From a virus, in the IMG/VR virus record IMGVR_UViG_3300043395_003072, positions 62,001-126,000 of that record: DNA of 64,000 bases, one strand, 5' to 3'. The notes beneath the pieces are model-generated. The model was not told the DNA's origin. It worked only from the letters and a program-made list of their open reading frames with translations, and ran no database searches. Shown piece by piece: positions 34,461 to 43,602 of this stretch (positions are counted from its first letter, which is position 1; every line of letters starts with the position of its first letter). The translations under genes and the position numbers were made by a program.

Positions 34461-37400
34461 TTAATCCCTTATGGATTTTGTAATATAAGAATTAGAGATA
34501 GGCATTCTTCCATCTTGTATACCAAGAAATGCATTGCCTCCAGCGCCAACTACTTTTCTTGCAGACATCATCGCTTCTGAATAAGTTGGTGCTTCTCCAT
34601 ACATTCTGATTGAAGAGTTTCTAGTTACCATAGTCTCTCCTAAATTGATAGGTCTATCGTAAGTATTCATAGGTTCTTCAAATCTACTGGGTGCTACATT
34701 AGCATGCTCTTTATGGTTCATATTGTAAAGATGACGACCGCCTAGTGACTCTCTCGCTCTCATATCAGAAAACTTATTTTCTGCCTCAAGAACTTCAGGA
34801 GAATTTTTTACTCCAACTAAGTATCCTGCTCCCATTGCAGCCGCAGCTAAATACCCACCACCTCTCTTTGAAATAATATCCATATTCATCGCTACAGTCT
34901 CTCTAAGGTTCCTTTGAGCATTCATAATTTCTTCAATTCTATCAACATTAATATCTCCGCTGAATCCACCTTCCATTGAAGAAGCTAAGAGACTCATTAC
35001 TTGCCTCATTGAGAAAGCATCTCCAGATTCTAACACTTTATGCAGTCTTGAGTTTGATCCTAAGTTATGCAAGCCTCTTTCTTTTACAGTTCTTGCCATT
35101 ACATCAAATGTTTCTCTTAAACTATCTCTGTTTAACTGAACGTTATTTAAAGATTCTCTTAGAGACTTGCTTGCTTCTCCTTCTGGAATATTTAGAAACT
35201 CAATATTTCCTAATGTAACGTTGCCTCCTGTTTCGTAAGCAGTTCCCTTAAAAATATTCTGATCAAAGAAATTAAATATAGCTTCTCCACTACCAGAACT
35301 ATAAGAGGTTTTTAGGGCTGATAAGAATTCCACACCAACGTCTGCTGCTACCTGTAAGTGCTTAGCTTTAATGATCAAAGATTCCTGAGCAACCGCAACT
35401 AAAGATGCGCCAGCTCTTAATCTATTGAAATAGGTTCTCATAGCGTCTTCTCCCCCTGCTCCACCTTCATCTACTGCTGCTTGAGCTAAGCCCAACATAC
35501 CTACTTTTATTTGTACGTCTAAGCCACCTACTGACTTAAGAATTCTTTCTTTTTCATATTGATCTAATCTGAAATCCATTATGTTTAATGAGCTAGCCCC
35601 CATTCTTTCTCCGTAAACATCCATACCTCGACCTAGCTCTTTCATATTGATCAAGAATTCAGCACCAGTTCTATATAATCCGTGGAAAGACTCAGCGTTG
35701 TTTTTGAAACGCTCTCTCATGACATTAGTGGTGTCATGATAGACTTGATATATATCTGCATCGAAGTCACCAATTGAAAATCTGCTAAAGTCCATACGTG
35801 ATTCATATTGTAAAAGTTTACCTTTAGCATCATACATTTGTTTGCCTTCTTTAAGTAGATCAGCTTTCACATCTATCTGAGGAAAATAAATTATACCTCC
35901 ACCAACGTCTCCATATGTTTGATGGTAACTAAGTCCTCGCATTAACAGCTTATTTATTCCCTCCCTTACAGTCGTAGTTTGCTCTCCTTCAGCTGTAGTA
36001 TATTTTATCTGCTTATCACCAAAAGTTTCGTCTAATTTTTTTAAATCTTCAAGTCGTGCAATCCTCTTACTCTCTGTTGCTTCTTGTAAAGCCAAAAACA
36101 ACGAGTTAACTCCACCAACTTTATTCCCAGTAGTTTCTATAAATTTCCTGCCTTCTTGACCTACAGCAGCTCTTACAGCTGCATCTTCTTCTGGAGATAT
36201 CTCGTATTGCCTATTTTTAAAGATTTGCCTTCCATCTATTACTACGGGTTTTCCAGCCTCATCTAGCACTGGTGTTTTTCCTTTATTTACATCAGCCATC
36301 AACCTACTTAAGTCAGAATCATATAGTTCTTGCAATTGTGCTTTTATACTTGCAAATTCCGCCCTACTAGCTTCGTACTCTGCTTTAGATGGGAGCGTAT
36401 CTAAGGATTCTGTAAGTTGTTGTAGTCTTGCTTCTTTCGCTTTCACAACATCATCATATTCTGTTTGTACAGCAGCTAGCTGAGCGTTTCTCCCCGCTAT
36501 TAGCTCTTCACGTTTTGCTTTGTAAGCTGCTTTTGCTTGAGCTTGTTCCTCTTTTAAGCTTTCAAAATGAGCAAAAGCATCATTAACTTGTCCTCTTGCA
36601 GCTTCTATTTCTGGACTAGTCATTACTCTTTTAACACTTCCATCTTTATCAGTAATGTCTTTAAAACTTATTCCGCCTGACATTACTGAACTTAAACTTC
36701 TCCTTAGTTCATCTGCTTGTTCTCCTTGAAGATCTCCTCTCAAGACAAAGAATTCAATTACATTATTGCTTTTTATTCCTGAGCTTTTGCTTCCTCTTTC
36801 AATACGCTTAGCCATGTTCTCTTTGAATGCATTTATTCTGTAACTTTTATTCCTAATAAAGTCTCCAACCGTAAAAATACCAGCTTCTTTTAGTCCTGCT
36901 TTATTATAAAGTCCGTAAAATGCTCCTAGTTGTTTTTCAAAACTTGTGCCTGATTTAAACCTCTGAGCAAAATCACCTATCGAAACAAGGTCGTCTGCTC
37001 TGGGCAAGTTCCTTCTTTCTAATTCAAATAAATCTTCTACTTGTTTATCTACAAAAGACAATCTTGCTCGTTCTCTTGCTCTTCTTTCTAATTTTTCTAG
37101 CGCACGTTTCTCTTTTGTAGCAACATTACCTCTTCTTTCTTCACTAGCAGCTTCTCTTTGTTGAAGGTTTTCTTCTTCAACTCCTTCTAATGAACTTAAT
37201 CTTTGCGCTGCTCTATTTTCAGCTCTAGTTAAATCTGCAACCTTAGCTGCCTTTGCTTCACTGTCTTCCTCTTTTGCTAAAGCTGCAAGTCTTGCTCTTA
37301 TATCTCCTAGGCTGCGTCGTCTTTTTTCGATTTCCGTTTTTACTTTAGGCTTTATCTCTCTTGTTACTATTCCTGCTTCTCTTTTTTCAATGATAGCTTT

Positions 37401-40400
37401 TGTTTTAGCAATAAACTCTTTTTCTTTTTTTGTATAAGGAATAACTCTATCGTCGCGAGTTCTACTTAAAATATCATTTACTTCTCGAACAATGTTTTGA
37501 TTTACTCTACCTTCTGTAAAAAAAGAAGATGCCAGTCTATATGCTTTGGCTATTTCATCTGATAGTTGATATCTTGTTTTTCCTGAAGTGCCTTGTCCAA
37601 GTAAATTTAATCTTAACTCTGAGAAAGTTTTACTTAAAGTATCGATTGTTTCGCCTGCTTGCGTTTGTGTAGTTTCGGCCACTAACTGTCTGCTTGTTTC
37701 TATTACATTCTGAAATAAAGCCCCGGAGATAATAGCATTAGTAATCCCAATCCCCTTATACTCAATGTGTCCGTAACCTTCTATTTCTTGAAAAAAACGC
37801 CTACTTGAATCTTCTGGAGATATTTTCATTTCAAGACCAAGAATGCTTCTTAATGTACTTTCTACTTGTTCAAGATGCTCTCGATTAGTGTCGTATTCTT
37901 TTAATTTATTTTGAGCTTTTCTGACAGTTTTCAAAACATCTAAATCTTGAGAATCTGGACCTCCAGATAAAGTATATCTATCATTCTCTGGTCCATATCC
38001 AAAAATGTACTCACCATCACCATGCCTGACTATTGACTTAGTAAAAAGATCAAATACATCTTCTCCTCCTTTAAAAGTACCTGGAGATTCAGGGTTGAAA
38101 ATAGGTTCTCTGGCTAAGCCCCTATGTTCCAAATACGATACTTTACCCTCTCCTTTTCCTACATAATAACCTGTAGGCTTTAAATACCCCTTATCTATTA
38201 AAAATTCTTCAAACGTATTTCTATATTTTGAATCCCCACTCAAATCTATATAATCAGTTATTGCTTGCTTGAATAAGGTTTCATTTCCCTTAAATACATC
38301 TTCAAAAACATTAAGTTTATTTTTTGTTTTTCGTAGTATAGGATCACCTTGTTGGATCTCGAACTTCTTTAAAGTTAATCTTTGTTTAGCTGATTCAAAA
38401 GCTTGATTAACTTGATCAACATAACTGCTTCTAGTACTTTCTCCAATTAGTGGTTCAGAACCTATAATTCTATTTTCACCTAATAAAATATCAGTATCAG
38501 TTTTAACAACTTTTCCTTCTGAAGTTAAAAGCTTAGCATTTGAATCTCCATCACTATCAACTCCCAAGTGCCTTGCATAAGGTTGATTACTAACGCGTTC
38601 TAGCCTTAGGTTAGGGACTTGCTTCATTAACCTCGCTAATCTTTCGCGTTGCCTTGTGATATAATCTGTTTGGGAATATTGAAGCTCAAGGATTCCACCC
38701 CTAATAAAATCTGGGATGTTTTCTCCAAAGCCACTTGAAAAAGGCATTCTAAAACGAATCGAATCTAAAATATCTAGACCTTTATTATACCCCAGAGTAG
38801 AATCAGTTGGATTTACTCTATATTTTACAGCTGCTTGTTTAACTAAATTATTCACAATATTTCTTGCATTAATGCGCTTTTCATAAGCTTCTCTTTGTAC
38901 CCTTTTAAGGTTATCTTTTGCTTGGTCTATTCTTTGTGATGCGCTAGCAAAACGACCCTGAACACTTTCTACGACAGCTTTAGCGGCTTTTAGCTCTGTT
39001 TCAAATCGCTTAGCGTAACTACCTGTAGCGATATTCCTCTCTGCTCTAGTTCTTGTAGCTACAAAGATACTTTCTCCAGCTTTAGTTTTTAAATCTGATT
39101 CTTGAATAGAATCCAAAAGTTTACTTTTCTTTTCTATTTGAAAATCTAAGTTCTTTTTTTGAGGATCTGTATCTTCTAATGCTTTAGCTTCAGTTCGCAA
39201 AGCTGCAATTTCTTCAGTCAGCTTAGTTCTTAAAGCTTCTGCATCGCTAGCAAGTCCAACTCTATAAGTCTCAGTTACAAGTTTAACCCCACCACTTCCA
39301 TCATCTACATAACCTCCCATAATATCTGCTCTTCTTGCATGAAGAGTTTCTCTTGCTAATCTTAGTTCCCCATATATTCTTGCTTTTTCTTGATACACTG
39401 CAGTTACGTCTCTTATATAACTGTTTGTACCGTCCGTTCTCGACTCTATTTTGTATTCGAAGCTATTTTCAATTAGCTCACTCCCAACTACCTCATATCT
39501 TCCTGTTATTTTATTAAACTTTCTTTTTTCTCTAGTCCTCTGTCTATCTACAATTCTATTTCCTTCACTATCAGTTTCAAAAATAGTTTTTCCAAGGATT
39601 CCATGTAGCTCTGCTTTTCTCTCTTTTAGAGCTACAATTTGTTCGAAGCGACTAAGTTTTGCTGCTTCATATTCTTCAAAAGAATTAAATTTAAACTTAT
39701 CTCCATATAAGGTTTTTAATTTTTCATACTTAAGTTGATTCTTTCTTCTCTTTATTTCTGCTTTTCCTTCATCTGTAAATTTAGTCTCATCATATTCGGG
39801 ACCGCCTGAAATTAGCTTAATGAACGGATCGTCCTCTCCTTCTAAGAAATCATAGCGCATGATCTCCATGCCAGGCATAAAGTGAGCAAAATAAATATTT
39901 GGGTTACGCTGTACTGTTGCAAAGATACCTTTCTTTTCTTTATCGTACATTCCAAAATAAAAGTTGCGCATAGCTTCTGTAGTTCTGCGTTCAATTTCTG
40001 CAGCTATTTCAACTTCGTTACCATTAGCAAACTTATCAAATCTTAGTTGACGAGCTGTAGCTTCTTTGAAAGTAGTCATACTATCTAAAAAGCCTTGGCT
40101 ATCTTGAAACAGTACATAGCCTCTTTTCTGGTTGAATGCATCAAGCAAACCCTGTCTTATAGCTGATTGCTCCCCTCCACCTAGCGTTGGAAGTAAAGAA
40201 GAACTAGCTGCATCTTTTCCAAAAACAATTCCTTGCCCCATATAAGTCCCTGATCCACTAATCCTCCCAGTCAATGCATCTCTAAGAGCATATCCAGAAA
40301 CCTTTGCAATCGAACCTCTAGCTGCTTTGAATCCGCTTAAAGCGTATCCAAATTTCACATCGTTTCCACTACTATCAAACATTCCTGAAATAGATGCATT

Positions 40401-43400
40401 TAAGTCTGTAATGTATCGTGTGAATTCATTTTCTATATTTATATTGTCTCCGCTTTTTCCTACTACGAATCCTTCCAGATTTTCTAAAGTTGAAGCTCCT
40501 GGAAGATATATTTTACTTTTTCCACCTGTAATATCTAATATTCTTTTTAGATCCGTTTGATTAGTAAAAAGCTCTTCCAAATTTAAAATAGATCCAGATG
40601 CTCCACCCCTATTTATCAGGAAGTTTTTAACACCTGCTTCATCAGCTCCAAGCCTTATTAACTCTTGAGCTTCAGCTCTACTTAGGGATTTTAAGCTTGA
40701 GATACCTTTTATTTGATTTTCAAAATCAACATTTCCCATTTGACTTAAACTAAAACTAGTTAATTTCATTCCAAGTAAAGCTTCGGGTCTTCCACCAATA
40801 TTATCTTGGCGAGCCAAAAATGATCCAAGGAACCTAGTAGCACTAGACTCATCTAGCCCAAAATTCATTCTCAATGATGAATACAAGTAATTCATAAAGC
40901 GCGGTTCTATCTTTGCAAGATTTCTTGCGTAGTCTGTATGTACGCCACCGCTAGAAACATAATGCGCAGTAAAAGTAATACCTCTTTTAATCTCTTGCAT
41001 AGTTTTATTTGAGTTAAGCCTTGCTCCGCTAGCAAGTCTTTGCTGCACGATAGTTTCAAACTCGCTAGTAGTTAAAAACTTACCAGACCTATCATAAGCC
41101 CCTCCGAGTATTCTCCCCACATCAGCCTCAGTTAAACCGTGAGTTTCTGCAAGATTTAAAACAGCTTGTACTGAAGCACCCATATATGCTTTCTTACGAC
41201 CTAAAGCTCCTGCAGAATCAAGACTGGTGTACGCTTCTCCAGTCATTGAATTGATTGCTTTTAAATAAGCATCGTCGCTTCCGATTAATTTCTTCATCTC
41301 AGCTTCATAAAGATTTCTACCGACTCCAAACAACTCAAGAGACCCAGCTATTTGCGAGCTGATAAATTGAGGTCCTTTCTTAAGTTGTTCAGTTGTAGTT
41401 AACAATGTTTGATTATGTTTCACATTCAAGTCTGTAAAGAAGCTAGATATTTCACTATCACTCAAACCAGCCTGCTTTAACTTTTGTTGCATTTGTGCTT
41501 CTGTAATACCAAAAGTAGTATCTTTTAAGATTGTAGAGAACATCTTAGTTCTATCTAACCTTTGGACCATCTCACCGCTTATATGTGATCTGGTTCGACC
41601 ACTCTCAAAAGAGCTTTCAACAATCCCTAATGTGAAATTCATAATTCCTTTTTTTCTAGAGATAGCAGCTACATCTTCATCGCTAAGCCCTAAAATAGCT
41701 CGACCTTGCCTATCTCCAAATTCTTTAAAGAATTGGTCAACGCTATAGTCCCCCCCCTCTCCAATTACCAAGAAGGGGTTCTTGGTGCCAACTCTGCTTT
41801 TCAAAGTACTAAATAATTTACTTTCAGTTAATCCATCATCATATACAGTCTGATTAATTGAAGATTTTACTTCTAGTGTCCCTCCAAAGTAAGACATACC
41901 TTCACCAAGACCTAAGCCTTGACTTACATTACTACTTAACATTATTGCTCCAAGATTTACTCCATGAACTCTCGAGGCTGTCTTATTTATACCAATCAAA
42001 TCTCCACCACTACCTACGCTTGCTATTGTTCTATTCTTACCAAACCTATAACTTTTATCTACTCCCACTACTCCTGCACCTAATTCATAACGTCCAACCA
42101 TCTGAAAGTCACGTGCAGTTTGCTCGTTGATAACTTCATCTATTCTCCCATAAGGAGCCATTACATTAAATGCAGATTCATTTGCTCTTGCCATTGTTAC
42201 ATCAGTAAAAGAAAGCGTTTTATTTCTATTAAATGGATCTTCAACTCTTGTTATTATTGGATACCCTGTTCCTCTCACATCTTCTGGGTACATTTGCATT
42301 AAGCGCTTAACTAGGTTTTGTTGCATTTCTCCAGGAAAATCTTCTAACCCTGCTATGAGAAATCTAGCACTTTGAACGCTTCTTGCAAACTGCATATTTT
42401 CTTGAAATTGCTTACTTATTAAAGATACTCCTCTTTCATTTTGTATCTCACTAAAATTTGTGAACATTCCTCTTGGAGCATCAAGTCCAGGCATTCTTAA
42501 GAATTCGTAAAAGTTTTTAATGTCTCGCCTAGACATATTATTTAAACTACCAAAATCACCAAACCCCTTAGATACTCTTTGAAAAATATACTCTTCATAA
42601 GAGTAAGAACCCTTCCCTGAGTAAAGATTCCCCCCTCTTGCGGAGGTTAAATCTATATTATTAAATATTTCAGGAGCATTTAATACTCTTTGTGGAGCAA
42701 TATATCTTGTGCTTAAATTCTCTGTAGCTCTAACAACTACCATTCCATTTCTATCTCTAGATAAATAAAGTGGAACTTTTACTGAAGAAGCTTCGTTACC
42801 TACTCTTAAATATAAATTTTTAATTCCTGTCTTGTCAGCATTATCTTCGAATCCAAGCAAACTTACATTATCTGCTCCACCTGCCATTTTTACATAATTG
42901 GCATATCTTGTACGAACTTCATTAACGTCAGCCCCCATATCCTTCAACGTTGCAGCCAACCTTGAGTCTCCTAACCCTGAAAACTCTTCCATCTTAACTT
43001 GTCTCTCTAAGTTAAGAATCGTAGAGCTATCTCTTCCAGATAGAGTGCTTTTTATTTTATCTAATTGCGCAAACTTTCTTCTAAATTTAGAAAGAAACTT
43101 ATCGTTGCTAGCAATGTAAGAATTATAAGAGCTTTCAAGTCTATCAATTTGTTCGCTTGTTAGATTTCCAGTATTATATCCTGATTTTATGATTTCTTTT
43201 AAATCACTTGATCCTAATTCTTTTAAAGAATCATAAAGGCTGCCTAGTAGCGCTCTTTTATCTTCTATTGAAGCATCTGAACTTTCCAATACAGTTCTTA
43301 TTTGAAGATCGTTTTTAAAATCAGCTAGAGCTTGTGTTTTTGCTGCGTTTTGCAATTCTTGCAAAGCCATTGAATCTCTTCTTAAAGAAGAACCTACTCT

Positions 43401-43601
43401 ATTAAATTCACCAGAACCCGTACTGCGGAAAGATCCTATTTTAGAATTTACTTCTTGAACAATATTAGAGCCTTGAAAACTTTTATATCCTGCATACCCA
43501 AGCGCCCCAACTGTTAAAGCTTCTTTACCTATAGAAGACATCTTTTCTTTTACTTCGCTATTATCTTTATTAAATAAGCTTCTTAAAAGTTCACTCGCCA
43601 T
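34461..43601 (-). CDS. Giant virion protein: tape-measure position, RNA-polymerase-like motif
   Basis: 3,046 residues, with strong AGGAGGA before its ATG. A hydrophobic helix lies near each end (~29-45 and ~2960). Long charged helical coiled coils lie at ~2084-2174 and ~2334-2400. Residues 2611-2623 (GDFDADIYQVYHD) resemble the metal-binding GDLDGDxYxVxWD motif of QDE-1/RdRP-like and YonO-like polymerases. RNP at 1232-1234 is followed by PGMEIMRY, and AQ...MRTYF (2706-2724) resembles the trigger-loop region. Context (after chaperones, before lysin and hub) is that of a tape measure; at ~0.15 nm per residue its length would suit a ~450 nm tail. It could be a tape measure, a virion RNA polymerase, or both; I cannot decide from sequence alone. 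Confidence 0.5.
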   Translation of the reverse strand: MASELLRSLFNKDNSEVKEKMSSIGKEALTVGALGYAGYKSFQGSNIVQEVNSKIGSFRSTGSGEFNRVGSSLRRDSMALQELQNAAKTQALADFKNDLQIRTVLESSDASIEDKRALLGSLYDSLKELGSSDLKEIIKSGYNTGNLTSEQIDRLESSYNSYIASNDKFLSKFRRKFAQLDKIKSTLSGRDSSTILNLERQVKMEEFSGLGDSRLAATLKDMGADVNEVRTRYANYVKMAGGADNVSLLGFEDNADKTGIKNLYLRVGNEASSVKVPLYLSRDRNGMVVVRATENLSTRYIAPQRVLNAPEIFNNIDLTSARGGNLYSGKGSYSYEEYIFQRVSKGFGDFGSLNNMSRRDIKNFYEFLRMPGLDAPRGMFTNFSEIQNERGVSLISKQFQENMQFARSVQSARFLIAGLEDFPGEMQQNLVKRLMQMYPEDVRGTGYPIITRVEDPFNRNKTLSFTDVTMARANESAFNVMAPYGRIDEVINEQTARDFQMVGRYELGAGVVGVDKSYRFGKNRTIASVGSGGDLIGINKTASRVHGVNLGAIMLSSNVSQGLGLGEGMSYFGGTLEVKSSINQTVYDDGLTESKLFSTLKSRVGTKNPFLVIGEGGDYSVDQFFKEFGDRQGRAILGLSDEDVAAISRKKGIMNFTLGIVESSFESGRTRSHISGEMVQRLDRTKMFSTILKDTTFGITEAQMQQKLKQAGLSDSEISSFFTDLNVKHNQTLLTTTEQLKKGPQFISSQIAGSLELFGVGRNLYEAEMKKLIGSDDAYLKAINSMTGEAYTSLDSAGALGRKKAYMGASVQAVLNLAETHGLTEADVGRILGGAYDRSGKFLTTSEFETIVQQRLASGARLNSNKTMQEIKRGITFTAHYVSSGGVHTDYARNLAKIEPRFMNYLYSSLRMNFGLDESSATRFLGSFLARQDNIGGRPEALLGMKLTSFSLSQMGNVDFENQIKGISSLKSLSRAEAQELIRLGADEAGVKNFLINRGGASGSILNLEELFTNQTDLKRILDITGGKSKIYLPGASTLENLEGFVVGKSGDNINIENEFTRYITDLNASISGMFDSSGNDVKFGYALSGFKAARGSIAKVSGYALRDALTGRISGSGTYMGQGIVFGKDAASSSLLPTLGGGEQSAIRQGLLDAFNQKRGYVLFQDSQGFLDSMTTFKEATARQLRFDKFANGNEVEIAAEIERRTTEAMRNFYFGMYDKEKKGIFATVQRNPNIYFAHFMPGMEIMRYDFLEGEDDPFIKLISGGPEYDETKFTDEGKAEIKRRKNQLKYEKLKTLYGDKFKFNSFEEYEAAKLSRFEQIVALKERKAELHGILGKTIFETDSEGNRIVDRQRTREKRKFNKITGRYEVVGSELIENSFEYKIESRTDGTNSYIRDVTAVYQEKARIYGELRLARETLHARRADIMGGYVDDGSGGVKLVTETYRVGLASDAEALRTKLTEEIAALRTEAKALEDTDPQKKNLDFQIEKKSKLLDSIQESDLKTKAGESIFVATRTRAERNIATGSYAKRFETELKAAKAVVESVQGRFASASQRIDQAKDNLKRVQREAYEKRINARNIVNNLVKQAAVKYRVNPTDSTLGYNKGLDILDSIRFRMPFSSGFGENIPDFIRGGILELQYSQTDYITRQRERLARLMKQVPNLRLERVSNQPYARHLGVDSDGDSNAKLLTSEGKVVKTDTDILLGENRIIGSEPLIGESTRSSYVDQVNQAFESAKQRLTLKKFEIQQGDPILRKTKNKLNVFEDVFKGNETLFKQAITDYIDLSGDSKYRNTFEEFLIDKGYLKPTGYYVGKGEGKVSYLEHRGLAREPIFNPESPGTFKGGEDVFDLFTKSIVRHGDGEYIFGYGPENDRYTLSGGPDSQDLDVLKTVRKAQNKLKEYDTNREHLEQVESTLRSILGLEMKISPEDSSRRFFQEIEGYGHIEYKGIGITNAIISGALFQNVIETSRQLVAETTQTQAGETIDTLSKTFSELRLNLLGQGTSGKTRYQLSDEIAKAYRLASSFFTEGRVNQNIVREVNDILSRTRDDRVIPYTKKEKEFIAKTKAIIEKREAGIVTREIKPKVKTEIEKRRRSLGDIRARLAALAKEEDSEAKAAKVADLTRAENRAAQRLSSLEGVEEENLQQREAASEERRGNVATKEKRALEKLERRARERARLSFVDKQVEDLFELERRNLPRADDLVSIGDFAQRFKSGTSFEKQLGAFYGLYNKAGLKEAGIFTVGDFIRNKSYRINAFKENMAKRIERGSKSSGIKSNNVIEFFVLRGDLQGEQADELRRSLSSVMSGGISFKDITDKDGSVKRVMTSPEIEAARGQVNDAFAHFESLKEEQAQAKAAYKAKREELIAGRNAQLAAVQTEYDDVVKAKEARLQQLTESLDTLPSKAEYEASRAEFASIKAQLQELYDSDLSRLMADVNKGKTPVLDEAGKPVVIDGRQIFKNRQYEISPEEDAAVRAAVGQEGRKFIETTGNKVGGVNSLFLALQEATESKRIARLEDLKKLDETFGDKQIKYTTAEGEQTTTVREGINKLLMRGLSYHQTYGDVGGGIIYFPQIDVKADLLKEGKQMYDAKGKLLQYESRMDFSRFSIGDFDADIYQVYHDTTNVMRERFKNNAESFHGLYRTGAEFLINMKELGRGMDVYGERMGASSLNIMDFRLDQYEKERILKSVGGLDVQIKVGMLGLAQAAVDEGGAGGEDAMRTYFNRLRAGASLVAVAQESLIIKAKHLQVAADVGVEFLSALKTSYSSGSGEAIFNFFDQNIFKGTAYETGGNVTLGNIEFLNIPEGEASKSLRESLNNVQLNRDSLRETFDVMARTVKERGLHNLGSNSRLHKVLESGDAFSMRQVMSLLASSMEGGFSGDINVDRIEEIMNAQRNLRETVAMNMDIISKRGGGYLAAAAMGAGYLVGVKNSPEVLEAENKFSDMRARESLGGRHLYNMNHKEHANVAPSRFEEPMNTYDRPINLGETMVTRNSSIRMYGEAPTYSEAMMSARKVVGAGGNAFLGIQDGRMPISNSYITKSIRD

Positions 43602-43602
43602 A

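Noticed and set aside
38520-38580. DSDGD at residues 1682-1686 of the 3,046-aa protein as another polymerase motif
   Set aside because: The flanks (HLGVDSDGDSNAKLL) do not match the polymerase loop; a calcium-binding or surface loop is as likely.
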